Shown here: piece after piece, positions 1-9,726 of the stretch
Position numbering within the stretch: the stretch's first letter is position 1
How the letters are laid out: each line of letters starts with the position of its first letter
Assembly (NCBI GenBank): GCA_023387985.1
Contig: JAEWHC010000001.1
Coordinates: forward strand, 177,178-241,177
Reading direction: 5' to 3'
Length of the DNA stretch: 64,000 nucleotides
Origin: Bacteroidota bacterium
GTDB lineage: Bacteria; Bacteroidota; Bacteroidia; Chitinophagales; Chitinophagaceae
Made by a program: the position numbers and the translations under genes
Notes under the pieces: generated by a model
Databases searched by the model: none
What the model saw: only the letters and a program-made list of their open reading frames with translations
What the model was told of the DNA's origin: nothing

Positions 1-7
1 AAATAAA

Positions 8-45
8 AAGAGCAGAAAAACATGATTTTCCTGCTCTCTGTTGCG
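8..45 (-). terminator. Rho-independent terminator, leftward
   Basis: A 7-bp perfect stem (AGAGCAG at 9-15, CTGCTCT at 31-37) is followed on the minus strand by a T-rich run at 1-8. It lies about 140 bp past the stop of the leftward universal stress gene. The stretch between (46-174) shows no gene. Confidence 0.65.
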
Positions 46-174
46 AGCCAGTAGCCCAAGCTGATCAATCCACCTTAACCCTTAATTTTCGAATTCCAAC
101 ACTTTGCCAAAAGGTAGAGCTATACTCCCGATCAATGCAAACCCTCAACATCCTCATTGGTTTTCACATCCTGG

Positions 175-1041
175 TTACACAAGAACAGGATGCGCAGGTA
201 TGGCAAGCAGCGGGATTTCCGTATTGTAGCTCATGCGCTTGGTAAGGCTTGGATAGGATATCCTGTCCCAAAAATCCTGTTCATGCTGGTAGGTGATCAT
301 CACGAGCACATCTACCCCGTTCTGCTTAATGTAATGCTCAAGTGCTGTGTGCAGGTCCGTTTCGATGACCTGCATGGCCGCTGTGGTTTCATCCTGATAA
401 GTTTGGCGCAACAGTTCACCGTAACGGTTTATCTGCTCAATGGCATGCAAACGATCTTCTTCAATATAATGTTCATGCTTGTCGGCAAAAACTCCCACTT
501 CAACTTTGGCTTTAAATTCGATGGCGAGCTCAAAGAGGTACTCCAGGATTGCCGGGTTTTCCTCGAGGTATTTTGTGGCAAGCAGAAACTTCTGGGGTTG
601 TTCCCACCTGGCTTCGTGTGGAATGACGAGGACAGGTACTTTGGTGCGGCCAATAACGTTGCCTGTATTGCTGCCCCATATCTTTTCACGAATACCACTC
701 GCTCCAAGTGTCCCCATAATGATCAGGTCAATATGATTTTGCTCCACAGCTTCTTTTATCGCATCCAGGAAGCGGCCCTTGATCAGCAGGGTTTTTACCT
801 CCACACCCTGATAAAGCAAAACTGCATCTTTTAACTCATTCAATTTTTCCTCTGCCTTATTGGCAAGTGCCATTTTAAATTCGCGGTTCATACCCAGGAA
901 ATCGGTATAAAGGCTCGCTTCCGTTTCAATTGAATGCATGAGATACAATTCAGCAGGGGACATTTTAGAAGCCTCAATGGCGTAATTCAAGGCGTTTCTG
1001 GAAGTTTCAGAAAAATCAGTGGGAATCAGAATTCGTTTCAT
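175..1041 (-). CDS. Universal stress protein, tandem UspA domains
   Basis: A cytoplasmic stress protein built of two Usp domains in one chain (about residues 1-140 and 150-288), as is common in Bacteroidetes. The first domain opens with MKRILIPTDFSE and carries a nucleotide-binding signature of the form G-x2-G-x9-G-S (GTLGASGIREKIWGSNTG), so it probably binds ATP. The second domain has lost these glycines and is probably structural. The start at 1041 is chosen because Usp domains usually begin at this point; an in-frame ATG at 1053 adds only MYLK. The gene lies about 45 bp after a second usp gene on the same strand, so the two are probably co-transcribed and end at the terminator near position 8. 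The exact stress or client is not evident. Confidence 0.9.
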   Translation of the reverse strand: MKRILIPTDFSETSRNALNYAIEASKMSPAELYLMHSIETEASLYTDFLGMNREFKMALANKAEEKLNELKDAVLLYQGVEVKTLLIKGRFLDAIKEAVEQNHIDLIIMGTLGASGIREKIWGSNTGNVIGRTKVPVLVIPHEARWEQPQKFLLATKYLEENPAILEYLFELAIEFKAKVEVGVFADKHEHYIEEDRLHAIEQINRYGELLRQTYQDETTAAMQVIETDLHTALEHYIKQNGVDVLVMITYQHEQDFWDRISYPSLTKRMSYNTEIPLLAIPAHPVLV

Positions 1042-1098
1042 TTTTAAATACATTTTTTTCGTGTTTCAAATAGGACTTATCATTTTACTTGCATACGG

Positions 1099-1950
1099 CT
1101 ATTTGTTGTGGGCAATGAACAACGGGATTTGCAACTCACGCATCAGTACATCCGCCATGCTTTCCTTAAACCAACGGCTGATCTCGCTTCTGCGGTAGGC
1201 GCCCAACACCACAAGTTCAGTTCCATTGCCCTTGGTCAAAAACCGGAGGATCTGATCTTCGGCATTTCCTTTGCCCATTACAAATTTTGCTTTGGGATAA
1301 TGCTGCTTGATAAAGCTCTTCAGCAATTGTTTATCGGGCACAAATACAGCTTCAGCTTTGGGCTCGTTGATGGTGAGTACCTCTACCGGTATTACCGGGG
1401 ATTTCTGGAAAAGGTAACTATACATTTTGGCGGCATATACCGAAGACGGCCCGCCATCATAAAGAAAAATGGCTTTCTCAATTGGCCTGTAGAAATTGGG
1501 CACTACAATTACCGGGCATTGAACATCGGCAAGCAGATCACGCATGAACCTTGTGGGCGCCTTCTCTTTGTACTTGGTAAATGTTTCGGCATTGCTGATG
1601 ATCATTACATCCGTAAAAATACTCTGATGTTTCAGGTCATTGATAGCGATGCCTTCCGTACGATGAACGGTAAAGTCCACCCCTTTGGCCTTGCAGGTTT
1701 TTTCAAACAGCTCTACAGCGGCATCCCGTTTTTGCTTGTCTTTTTCATCGAGTAATTCCAGCTTCTTGCTGTAATCCTTATACTCCTTCACCACTTTAGC
1801 CATGTTATAGCTACGGTACACAAAATCGTCAAGAAAAATTCCGGTCAATTGTGCATGCGCTTCCTTGGCAATGGAAATGGAAAAGTCGAGAGTGGCTTTC
1901 GAAAACCTTAAACCGTCAAATACTGCACCTACTTTTTTCATAATGTTCAA
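1099..1950 (-). CDS. Universal stress protein, tandem UspA domains
   Basis: The second tandem-Usp protein, upstream of its relative in the same leftward transcript. The N-terminal domain starts KKVGAVFDGLRFS and the C-terminal half ends with a recognisable Usp strand-helix block (LVVLGAYRRSE to PLFIAH). The glycine-rich ATP loop is weak in both halves, so this copy may not bind nucleotide. An internal ATG at 1941 (MKKVG) fits the family start better than 1950; the difference is three residues. It diverges from the beta-lactamase-like gene at 2173, and the 220 bp between hold the promoters for both. Confidence 0.88.
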   Translation of the reverse strand: MNIMKKVGAVFDGLRFSKATLDFSISIAKEAHAQLTGIFLDDFVYRSYNMAKVVKEYKDYSKKLELLDEKDKQKRDAAVELFEKTCKAKGVDFTVHRTEGIAINDLKHQSIFTDVMIISNAETFTKYKEKAPTRFMRDLLADVQCPVIVVPNFYRPIEKAIFLYDGGPSSVYAAKMYSYLFQKSPVIPVEVLTINEPKAEAVFVPDKQLLKSFIKQHYPKAKFVMGKGNAEDQILRFLTKGNGTELVVLGAYRRSEISRWFKESMADVLMRELQIPLFIAHNK

Positions 1951-2140
1951 TATTTTGGTCGGCCTCTTATAAATCCGCCGGTTTCATCATTTCAGGCCTA
2001 TTGCCTCAAAGTTCCTGAATTTAAAATGGAAATAGGATGATATTCCTCACAATATTTGAAATGCCGGGTTACGCATAATGCAGAAAAAATGAATTCACAT
2101 TTTTCCTGCTTTTCATACCATTTGCCGAAACAATTGAAAA

Positions 2141-2168
2141 TTGCTGAATGGTGAGATGAATATCTTTG
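2141..2168 (+). promoter_or_regulatory. Bacteroidetes-type promoter, near-leaderless
   Basis: TATCTTTG at 2161-2168 matches the -7 consensus TAnnTTTG, with a TTG at 2141-2143 (17-nt spacing). The ATG of the next gene follows only 4 bases after the -7 box, which predicts a nearly leaderless mRNA. Confidence 0.45.
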
Positions 2169-2172
2169 AGTC

Positions 2173-3420
2173 ATGTTTTCCTTAATACCGCGTTTGTTGG
2201 TCATTGTATTCCTTTTTATTCTCCCGGCCTCAGGCAATACACAGCATGGCGGAGTTAAAAAAGATCTGCTGCTTCAGCAAATAGACAGCCTCATGCAGCA
2301 CCAGATTGATGATGGCAATCTCCCAGGCGGTGTGGTGTATATAACTGACCGTTCAGGGGTGATTATCAATAAAGCTTACGGATATGCCCACCTCAATGAT
2401 TTTTACAACACTCCGCTTCCAAATCCTGTGGCAATGCGGCCCGCCCATGTTTTCGACCTGGCTTCGCTCACCAAGGTAATTGGAACCACCACTTCCATCA
2501 TGATCCTGCATGAGCGTGGAAAGTTGCATGTAAACGACCGGGTTGGCAAATATGTGCCTGCTTTTGCATCCGGCGAAAAATCCAACATTACCATAAGGCA
2601 CCTGTTGCAGCACAGTTCAGGCTTGTACGAATGGTACCCCATGTATTATAAAGCCGGCAGCAGGCAGGAGGTATATGATCTTATCGGAAAATTGCCGCTG
2701 AAATATCCGGTTGGTAAAGAAAGGCACTACAGTGACCTGGGTTTTACCATTTTGGCAGAGATTATTGAAAAAGTATCGGGATTGCCGCCCGACCGGTTTC
2801 AGCAGCAAAATATTTTCCATCCCCTCGGTATGACCAAAACCGGATACAACCCTCTGCAGCATTTGGCAAAAGATGAAATCGCTGCCACTTCCCACGGCAA
2901 TCCTTATGAATACCGAATGGTCCACGACACTTCCCTCGGCATGATGGCCTCCGGCATAGATCCGGATTCCTGGAATGGATGGAGGCAATACACCCTTGCC
3001 GGCGAAGTGAATGATGGAAATGCCTGGTATGCAGGCCAGGGCATCAGCGGGGCTGCGGGTTTGTTTGCTCCTGCGGAAGATTTGCAAAAGCTCACAACTA
3101 TGCTGCTCAACAAGGGCAGGGTGAATGGAAAGCGGTTTTTAAGGAAAAAGACTATCAGAAAATTTCTCAGGAAAGACGAATACAAAAACGGGCTTGGATG
3201 GATGATGGACCAGGAAACCGGTTTCATGAAAAATGCACCGCGCGGTTCATTTGGCCATACCGGTTTTACCGGAACAAGCATTGTGGCCATACCAAAAAAG
3301 CATGCCGCTGTTATCTTATTGATCAACCGGCAAAATACCGGCCTCCGCAACGGCGCGTATTTCAATGTCAACAACCTGAGGGTGGAAATCCTAAAATCCA
3401 CATTGAAATACCTCGAATGA
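2173..3420 (+). CDS. Serine hydrolase, beta-lactamase class C / penicillin-binding-like
   Basis: An exported serine hydrolase of the beta-lactamase superfamily (Pfam Beta-lactamase type; esterase, D-aminopeptidase or PBP-like activities occur in the family). A signal peptide covers about residues 1-23 (hydrophobic run ending PASGNTQ). The three active-site motifs are visible: S98-L-T-K101, Y186-S-D (in place of Y-x-N) and H362-T-G. Length 415 aa is normal. The start ATG is required to keep the signal peptide. The gene appears to be alone in its transcript. The substrate cannot be told: many such Bacteroidetes proteins are not antibiotic-degrading enzymes, so resistance should not be assumed. 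Confidence 0.88.
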   Translation: MFSLIPRLLVIVFLFILPASGNTQHGGVKKDLLLQQIDSLMQHQIDDGNLPGGVVYITDRSGVIINKAYGYAHLNDFYNTPLPNPVAMRPAHVFDLASLTKVIGTTTSIMILHERGKLHVNDRVGKYVPAFASGEKSNITIRHLLQHSSGLYEWYPMYYKAGSRQEVYDLIGKLPLKYPVGKERHYSDLGFTILAEIIEKVSGLPPDRFQQQNIFHPLGMTKTGYNPLQHLAKDEIAATSHGNPYEYRMVHDTSLGMMASGIDPDSWNGWRQYTLAGEVNDGNAWYAGQGISGAAGLFAPAEDLQKLTTMLLNKGRVNGKRFLRKKTIRKFLRKDEYKNGLGWMMDQETGFMKNAPRGSFGHTGFTGTSIVAIPKKHAAVILLINRQNTGLRNGAYFNVNNLRVEILKSTLKYLE

Positions 3421-3528
3421 GTTCTTTGTGTTTTCTATACCTGGACGAAAAGTTTATTTAAACCTCCAATATATAAATCCTTCTTTCGAATTGAAATAGG
3501 GTTTTATTTTGCTTCAGATTATTACCAG

Positions 3529-5700
3529 GTGAAAAAAATACTTCTGATTATCCTCCTGATCTCCTGCGGTCAATTTGCCATTTCTCAGAAAAAGAATGAG
3601 GCATATAATCTTCACATTCAAAAAGCAACGGACGAGATGCTGATCGACGGGAAAATGACGGAGGCTTCATGGCAAAATGCCGATGTGGCCACCAATTTTT
3701 TTATGGCCCTCCCCATGGATACCAGCTTTGCCGAAGTACGCACGGATGTAAGGATGACTTATGACGCCAACAACCTGTATATTCTGGTAATTAATTTTCA
3801 TGAACCGGGTCAGAAGTATACGGTGGAATCGCTGAAACGCGACTGGTTATTTGGCCGCAATGACAATTTCATATTTTTTATGGATCCCTTCAATGACCTT
3901 ACGCATGGCTTCACTTTTGGAGCAAATGCGGCCGGTGCACAATGGGATGGTATGCTCTACGAAGGCGGCAAAGCCGATTTGAGCTGGGAAAATATCTGGA
4001 CTTCGGAGGTCAGAAATGAAAATGACCGCTGGATCTTCGAAGCCTCCATTCCATTCAAAAGCATCCGTTTCAAGAAAGGGATTACCACCTGGGGCATCAA
4101 TGTCAGCAGGCTGGATGTGGGCAAGGCTGAAAAATCATCATGGGCTCCGGTGCCCAGGCAATTCCCGACAGCTTCGCTCGCCTATACGGGCAACCTGGTA
4201 TGGGATGCTCCGCCACCAGAGACGGGTTCCAATATCTCTTTCATCCCTTATTTACTTTCGGGTGTCAGTAAAAACCACGAAACCGGCTCTGCATCCAATT
4301 GGCGAAAGGACATTGGCGGCGATGCCAAACTGGCCATCACCTCGGCGCTCAACCTCGACCTGACCGTGAATCCAGATTTCAGCCAGGTGGAGGTGGACAG
4401 GCAGGTGACCAACCTCGACCGATATGAACTCTTCTTTCCGGAGCGGCGCCAGTTTTTCCTGGAAAATGGTGACCTGTTTGCCAATTTCGGTTACCCTTCC
4501 ATCAGGCCTTTTTTTTCAAGAAGAATTGGCCTCAACACGCCCATTCAATTTGGTGCACGTATGAGCGGCAAGCTCAACAAAGACTGGCGCATTGGGGTGA
4601 TGGACATCCAGACCGACAAAATGCGATCATTGGAAATGCCGGTACAGAACTATTCGGTGATCGCCCTGCAACGCAAAGTCTTTTCTCGTTCAAATATTGG
4701 TTTTTTAATGGTTAACAAACAGGCAGTGAATTATGAACTGCATGACACGGCCAAGCAGGTTTTCACCCGGTACAACCGGAATTTCGGCATTGAATACAAC
4801 CTGGCTTCTTCAAACAATTTATGGACGGGTAAAATGCTTTTGCTTAAATCATTCAGCCCGGGAGTGAACGGCAAGAACCTGGTGAATGCAGGCAACCTTT
4901 TATATAGCAGCAAACGATGGAATATCGGAGCGCAATATGAGATCGTTACCGAAAATTACAGCGCTGAGGTTGGCTATGTACCCCGGCGCAACTATATAAA
5001 ATTCAACCCAACTGTCAGCCATTTATTTTTCAATAAAGGAGGAGTTATCCTAAACCATGGACCGAAGATTATTTCCAACCGTTTCTTCGACATGCAACTA
5101 AAATCCACCGATCATGAAACGGCGCTGATGTATGTAATCAATTTCCGGAACCAGGCCTATTTCGACACCTGGGTTGGTCGTAATTATGTTGAACTGCTTC
5201 ATCCCTTTGTGCCTACCAATTTTGGAAAAGATACGCTTGCCAAAGGATCAACACATGCATGGTCAACCTGGAATACCACTTTCATTTCAAAGCCTCAAAG
5301 TGTATTTACATTTGGCTTCACCACAAAAATAGGTGGCTATTATGCCAATGGCAAACTCATGAATTTTACAGCGGATGCCGGTTACCGTTTCCAACCCTTT
5401 GTGAATATTGCGCTAAATACCAGCTTTAGCCATATTGCATTGCCGGCACCCTGGAATATCAATAATTTCTGGATGATCGGACCTAAGGTGGACATCACCT
5501 TTACCAATAAACTTTTTTTTACTACCTATCTGCAATACAATAGCCAGTTGGAAAACATCAACCTCAATACGCGCTTTCAATGGCGTTACCGGCCGGCTTC
5601 AGACCTGTTTATCGTTTATACCGACAATTATTATCCTTCACCTTTTAACGTCAGGAATCGCGCATTTGTGCTAAAACTAAACTATTGGTGGAATTTGTAG
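3529..5700 (+). CDS. DUF5916 outer-membrane protein with N-terminal CBM9-like domain
   Basis: A predicted outer-membrane protein of 723 aa. It starts at GTG (KKILLIILLISCGQFAISQ signal peptide, about residues 1-19), and no ATG lies near enough to serve. Residues about 28-220 form a carbohydrate-binding-family-9-like beta sandwich (IDGKMTEASWQNA opening, later WGINVSRLD). The rest is rich in alternating aromatic strands, ending NYWWNL, as in the DUF5916 beta-barrel. In known relatives the role is not established; surface binding or transport of a saccharide or related ligand is only a guess. No SusCD pair is next to it. Confidence 0.85.
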   Translation: MKKILLIILLISCGQFAISQKKNEAYNLHIQKATDEMLIDGKMTEASWQNADVATNFFMALPMDTSFAEVRTDVRMTYDANNLYILVINFHEPGQKYTVESLKRDWLFGRNDNFIFFMDPFNDLTHGFTFGANAAGAQWDGMLYEGGKADLSWENIWTSEVRNENDRWIFEASIPFKSIRFKKGITTWGINVSRLDVGKAEKSSWAPVPRQFPTASLAYTGNLVWDAPPPETGSNISFIPYLLSGVSKNHETGSASNWRKDIGGDAKLAITSALNLDLTVNPDFSQVEVDRQVTNLDRYELFFPERRQFFLENGDLFANFGYPSIRPFFSRRIGLNTPIQFGARMSGKLNKDWRIGVMDIQTDKMRSLEMPVQNYSVIALQRKVFSRSNIGFLMVNKQAVNYELHDTAKQVFTRYNRNFGIEYNLASSNNLWTGKMLLLKSFSPGVNGKNLVNAGNLLYSSKRWNIGAQYEIVTENYSAEVGYVPRRNYIKFNPTVSHLFFNKGGVILNHGPKIISNRFFDMQLKSTDHETALMYVINFRNQAYFDTWVGRNYVELLHPFVPTNFGKDTLAKGSTHAWSTWNTTFISKPQSVFTFGFTTKIGGYYANGKLMNFTADAGYRFQPFVNIALNTSFSHIALPAPWNINNFWMIGPKVDITFTNKLFFTTYLQYNSQLENINLNTRFQWRYRPASDLFIVYTDNYYPSPFNVRNRAFVLKLNYWWNL

Positions 5701-6129
5701 CCCGATGGGTCTAGCTGCTTTGCACTTCCGAAATTTCATGGCAATTGCCTATGAACGACATTTTTAAGATTAACCTAACAGGATATCAGTAATATTGGTA
5801 GATGATTCGGTAATACGGGTAGTTCCAGCCATTCTCCTAATTCTATATTTGCAGCGGTTCCTCATCACCGGATGCACGGAACAACAAGTTGCCTGTCCTG
5901 TTTCCATTAGGGAAGGAAAAATGGGAACAACCAGAATATTTTGGTGAATAACCCAAATGGTTGTTAGCGAACACCAAATGTGCCGGGGATTCCTCCCTGG
6001 CATTTTTTTTCACTACACCCACGATTTCAGCACACGTTTCAGGACGGTTAATTTGAAATTTACCTATTGGTTAAATCTCTAAGTTAATTTAAGGACTAAT
6101 TTTAGCCCGGAAAAAAAAATATCAGCCAA
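5701..6129. other. Intergenic region, 429 bp
   Basis: No convincing gene. A GC-rich hairpin with a T-run (5978-6011) is the only clear element. The last 70 bp before the aldo/keto reductase are AT-rich and presumably hold its promoter, but no good TAnnTTTG box is seen. Confidence 0.5.
5978..6011 (+). terminator. Rho-independent terminator
   Basis: TGCCGGGG and CCCTGGCA arms around a short loop are followed by eight T residues on the plus strand. It lies 280 bp after the DUF5916 gene and may end that transcript or a leader transcript. Confidence 0.6.
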
Positions 6130-7113
6130 ATGCAAAAACGTGTTCTTGGTAAAACCGGCCTCGAAGTTTCAGCCATTGGGCTTGGTTGCATGGGAATGAG
6201 CTATGGTTATGGCCCTGCAAAAGATGAAAAAGAAATGATAGAACTGCTGCAAAGGGCGGTTTATGAAGGCATAACCTTTTTTGATACAGCTCAGGCTTAT
6301 GGTCCTGAAGCCAATGAATTACTGGTTGGTAAAGCGCTTGCCCCATATAAAAACAAAGTGGTGATCGCCACAAAATTTGGTTTTAAAGATGGACGCCCGG
6401 AAATGGGCCTGGATAGCAACCCGAAAACCATAAAAGCCATTGCGGAAAGATCACTTGAATTGCTCGGTGTGGAAGCGATTGATCTTTTTTACCAGCATCG
6501 CATAGATCCGGGCGTTCCCATTGAAGATGTGGCCGGAGCGGTAAAAGAGTTGATTGAAGAAGGCAAGGTCAAACATTTTGGTCTTAGCGAAGCAAGCGTG
6601 GAAAACATCCGCAGAGCACATGCCATTCAACCAGTTACTGCTTTACAAAGTGAATATTCGTTATGGTGGAGAGAGCCGGAAGAGCAGATCATTCCCCTGC
6701 TTGAGGAACTCGGTATTGGCTTCGTGCCTTTCAGCCCCCTGGGCAAAGGATTTCTTACGGGTAAGATAAATGTGGATACCAAATTCAGCCCCGATGATTT
6801 TCGCAACACGGTACCACGGTTTGACAGGGAAAACCGGGATGCCAATAAAGTGATGGTTGAATTGATTGAAGATATAGCGGATCAGAAGAACGCGACACCG
6901 GCTCAAATCGCTCTTGCCTGGTTACTTATCCAAAAACCCTGGATTGTGCCCATTCCCGGAACCACCAGGTTGCCCCGCCTGCAGGAAAATCTTGGAGCAC
7001 TTAAGATCAAACTTACCCAAAATGATATCCGGCAAATTGAAGAAGCCGCTTCGAAAATTACCATTAAAGGTGACCGCTATGCGGGCATAAATGCTCAACA
7101 CATAAACCGGTAA
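6130..7113 (+). CDS. Aldo/keto reductase
   Basis: An NADPH-dependent aldo/keto reductase of 327 aa in the YajO/Tas-like group. The (beta/alpha)8 catalytic tetrad is complete: D52, Y57, K82 and H123 (in FFDTAQAYGPE, IATKFGF and DLFYQHRID). The C-terminal cofactor-binding block PIPGTTRLPRLQENL is present. It reduces carbonyl compounds; the physiological substrate is unknown. It is followed after 8 bp by an MBL-fold hydrolase, so the two are probably one operon. Confidence 0.93.
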   Translation: MQKRVLGKTGLEVSAIGLGCMGMSYGYGPAKDEKEMIELLQRAVYEGITFFDTAQAYGPEANELLVGKALAPYKNKVVIATKFGFKDGRPEMGLDSNPKTIKAIAERSLELLGVEAIDLFYQHRIDPGVPIEDVAGAVKELIEEGKVKHFGLSEASVENIRRAHAIQPVTALQSEYSLWWREPEEQIIPLLEELGIGFVPFSPLGKGFLTGKINVDTKFSPDDFRNTVPRFDRENRDANKVMVELIEDIADQKNATPAQIALAWLLIQKPWIVPIPGTTRLPRLQENLGALKIKLTQNDIRQIEEAASKITIKGDRYAGINAQHINR

Positions 7114-7121
7114 ACCGCAGA

Positions 7122-8243
7122 ATGCTCCTCCGAATTCTTAAACGCATGTTTTTAACTTTACTGGCAATATTTGTATTGCTTATTTCCGCATTACTGATTT
7201 TTCTGAGCCGGCCTCATTTTGGCAAAGCCCCTTCCGGCGAAAGGCTGGAACGCATAAAAAAATCACCGAATTATAAAAACGGGAAATTCGAAAACCGCGA
7301 ATTCACCTACCAGTTTAATCCCGATAAAGGATTTGCACAAGCCATGTGGGAATTTTTTACGGTAAAAACTGAAGGCCTGCGCCCGGCTCAGCAAATTCCC
7401 GTAATAAACACAAATTTGAAAACGCTCGACAAATCCATTGACCAGTTGATTTGGTTCGGCCATTCCTCTTATTACATGATCCTGGATGGGAAATCATTTC
7501 TTGTGGATCCGGTTTTCCTGCAGTCCTCCCCCATTCGTTATTTCAATAAACCTTTTGCAGGTACGCAGATTTATTCGCCCCAGCACTTTCCGGAAATTGA
7601 TTACCTGGTGATCACACATGATCATTGGGACCATTTAGATTATAAAACATTCCTGGAACTGGAAGGCCGCACAAAAAAAATCATCACCTCATTGGGTGTG
7701 GGTTCGCATCTGGAACATTGGGGCTGTAACCCTTCAAAAATTATTGAGCTCGACTGGGATGAAAAAGCGCTTCTTGATTCCGGCTTTACCGTTTATTGTT
7801 TCACCGCACGCCATTTTTCGGGAAGAAGCTTCGGCCGCAACAATACGCTTTGGTCCTCGTTTGTGTTGGAAACACCCAATCGGAAAATTTATATTGGTGG
7901 AGACAGCGGCTATGGCACGCATTTCAAGACTATCGGCGAAAAATTTCCGCAAATGGATCTCGCCATTATTGAAAACGGGCAATACAATCCCGATTGGTTT
8001 CAAATTCACATTATGCCGGAGGAACTACCAACTGCCATTCAGGATATTGGTGCCAAACAAGTGCTTACTGTTCACAATTCCAAATTTGCGCTTGCCCGGC
8101 ATGCCTGGCATGACCCGATGGAAAAGATTTATGAGGCGTCTTTAAATAAGCATATTCACCTGGCCACTCCCGTAATTGGTGAAATAGTGCGGATTGGAGA
8201 TAGTGCGCAGGTTTTTGAACCGTGGTGGAAGGGTTTGAAGTAA
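7122..8243 (+). CDS. MBL-fold metallo-hydrolase, NAPE-PLD/UlaG-like, membrane-anchored
   Basis: A 373-aa protein with one N-terminal membrane segment (about residues 9-28) followed by a metallo-beta-lactamase-fold domain. The metal-binding motif is H166-D-H168-W-D170-H171, with further candidate ligands in ARHFSGRSF and GGDSGYG. The layout (WFGHSSYYMILDGKSFLVDP before the HxHxDH motif) matches the family that includes NAPE-phospholipase D and UlaG-like lactonases, so a lipid phosphodiester or lactone substrate is possible but not shown. It is probably co-transcribed with the upstream aldo/keto reductase. Confidence 0.88.
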   Translation: MLLRILKRMFLTLLAIFVLLISALLIFLSRPHFGKAPSGERLERIKKSPNYKNGKFENREFTYQFNPDKGFAQAMWEFFTVKTEGLRPAQQIPVINTNLKTLDKSIDQLIWFGHSSYYMILDGKSFLVDPVFLQSSPIRYFNKPFAGTQIYSPQHFPEIDYLVITHDHWDHLDYKTFLELEGRTKKIITSLGVGSHLEHWGCNPSKIIELDWDEKALLDSGFTVYCFTARHFSGRSFGRNNTLWSSFVLETPNRKIYIGGDSGYGTHFKTIGEKFPQMDLAIIENGQYNPDWFQIHIMPEELPTAIQDIGAKQVLTVHNSKFALARHAWHDPMEKIYEASLNKHIHLATPVIGEIVRIGDSAQVFEPWWKGLK

Positions 8244-8676
8244 TCAAAAAAGATTCTTTATTGTTCAGGTACCCATTGGCTACCGCAACAAACAGGAAGC
8301 GGTAATACTTTCAGGAGTATTGATTTTTTGGGGTACAACGGAAAAGGGCATTAGGCGAAAGAACTTAATCAAATTGAAGGAATTTAGTTGTGACTAAGCG
8401 TAAGCCGTCCGTTCTTGTATAAGATACAAATAATAAAATTCCCGAGTATGGCATCGCATTGGTGGTTTCAGAATAGTTTGCGGAATCAAAGACTTGTGCC
8501 TTCCGCAACTTATTATAAAGCTTAAGTTTTTATGACTTCACCAAAAGCAACCAGTGCATCCTGGCAAGCAGTCAGAAGCTCCGTCAAAAGAATTTTCTTC
8601 ACTATTGCCCGCCCTATTCCATAAAATAGCCGCCTGCCTGGCGTAAATTTACCGTTATAAATAAACCTTTCAGATT
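8244..8676. other. Intergenic region, 433 bp
   Basis: No ORF of note. A small hairpin AATACT-TTCAGG-AGTATT at 8303-8320, followed by GATTTTTT, could end the upstream operon. The remainder shows no recognisable RNA or gene remnant; the promoter of the following alcohol dehydrogenase should lie in the last 60 bp. Confidence 0.45.
8303..8328 (+). terminator. Weak terminator-like hairpin
   Basis: A 6-bp perfect stem with a 6-nt loop, followed by a T-run. It is 60 bp after the MBL-fold gene. The stem is short and AT-rich, so confidence is low. Confidence 0.35.
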
Positions 8677-9726
8677 ATGAAAACAATAAATGCTTTTGGA
8701 ACCCACGCTGCAGAAAAATCATTGGAAAATATGCCCATTAACCGCCGTGAACCGGGGGTAAAAGATGTTGAAATTGAAATACTTTATTGCGGCATTTGCC
8801 ATTCAGATATCCATACGGCAAGAAACGAATGGAAGGGCACTGCTTATCCTTGTGTACCTGGCCATGAAATAGTTGGAAAGGTAAGCCGCGTTGGCAGTGA
8901 AGTGAGGAATTTCAATATTGGCGATTTGGCCGGTGTGGGTTGCATGGTGGATTCCTGCCGCGAATGCGCATATTGCGCAGAAGGCCACGAACAATACTGC
9001 GAACACGGATGCATTTTTACCTATAACAGCCCTGATAAACATCTTGGCGGGCGCACATATGGCGGCTACGCGCAAAGTGTAGTGGTAGATGAAGATTTTG
9101 TACTGAAAATTCCTGCCAACTTGGATTTGGCGGCTACTGCTCCCCTGCTTTGCGCAGGCATCACCACATATTCGCCACTACGGTATTGGAATGTAAAAGA
9201 AGGAAGCAAAGTAGGTGTAGTTGGCTTAGGCGGACTAGGCCATATGGGTGTAAAGCTGGCCAAAGCCATGGGCGCAAAAGTTACCGTTTTTACCACCTCT
9301 CCTGACAAAGTTGAAGACGCCAAAAGACTTGGTGCAGATTACGTGGTAATGAGCAAAGACCGTGAAGCCATGAAGGCTGAACGCAGTAAATATGACCTGA
9401 TCCTCGATACGGTTTCTGCAGACCACAATATCAACGATTACCTGGCATTGCTGAAACCTGAACGTCATCTGGCGCTCGTTGGCGCACCGGAAAACCCGAT
9501 TCCTGTTAGTGCGTTTTCGGTAATTAACGGGCGCAAAACTTTTGCCGGATCAAATATTGGCGGCATTTCCGAAACCCAGGAAATGCTGGACTTTTGCAGC
9601 GAGCACCAAATCGTTTCAGATATTGAGCTCATACCGGCAAGTCAGATCAATGAAGCCTATGAAAGAATGATTAAAGGCGATGTGAAATACCGGTTTGTGA
9701 TCGATATCGCTTCGCTGAAAAATTAG
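8677..9726 (+). CDS. Zinc-dependent alcohol dehydrogenase, YahK/cinnamyl type
   Basis: A cytoplasmic medium-chain dehydrogenase of 349 aa that reduces aldehydes with NAD(P)H. Catalytic-zinc ligands are C41 (CGICHSD), H63 with E64 (PGHEIVG) and C159 (APLLCAGIT). The four structural-zinc cysteines are C94, C97, C100 and C108. The Rossmann glycine motif GLGGLG is at 183-188. These and the overall length place it with the YahK/CAD branch of broad-specificity NADP-dependent aldehyde reductases. It stands alone, with no partner gene within 240 bp. Confidence 0.93.
   Translation: MKTINAFGTHAAEKSLENMPINRREPGVKDVEIEILYCGICHSDIHTARNEWKGTAYPCVPGHEIVGKVSRVGSEVRNFNIGDLAGVGCMVDSCRECAYCAEGHEQYCEHGCIFTYNSPDKHLGGRTYGGYAQSVVVDEDFVLKIPANLDLAATAPLLCAGITTYSPLRYWNVKEGSKVGVVGLGGLGHMGVKLAKAMGAKVTVFTTSPDKVEDAKRLGADYVVMSKDREAMKAERSKYDLILDTVSADHNINDYLALLKPERHLALVGAPENPIPVSAFSVINGRKTFAGSNIGGISETQEMLDFCSEHQIVSDIELIPASQINEAYERMIKGDVKYRFVIDIASLKN

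Noticed and set aside
1998..2237. 79-aa minus-strand ORF in the usp/beta-lactamase gap
   Set aside because: It covers the divergent promoter region and overlaps the beta-lactamase signal peptide; composition is not protein-like.
2173..3420. The serine hydrolase as an antibiotic-resistance beta-lactamase
   Set aside because: Only the general fold and catalytic motifs are shown (with YSD instead of YxN); most such Bacteroidetes proteins are not resistance enzymes.
5770..6003. 77-aa minus-strand ORF
   Set aside because: It runs through a terminator hairpin and has no family features.
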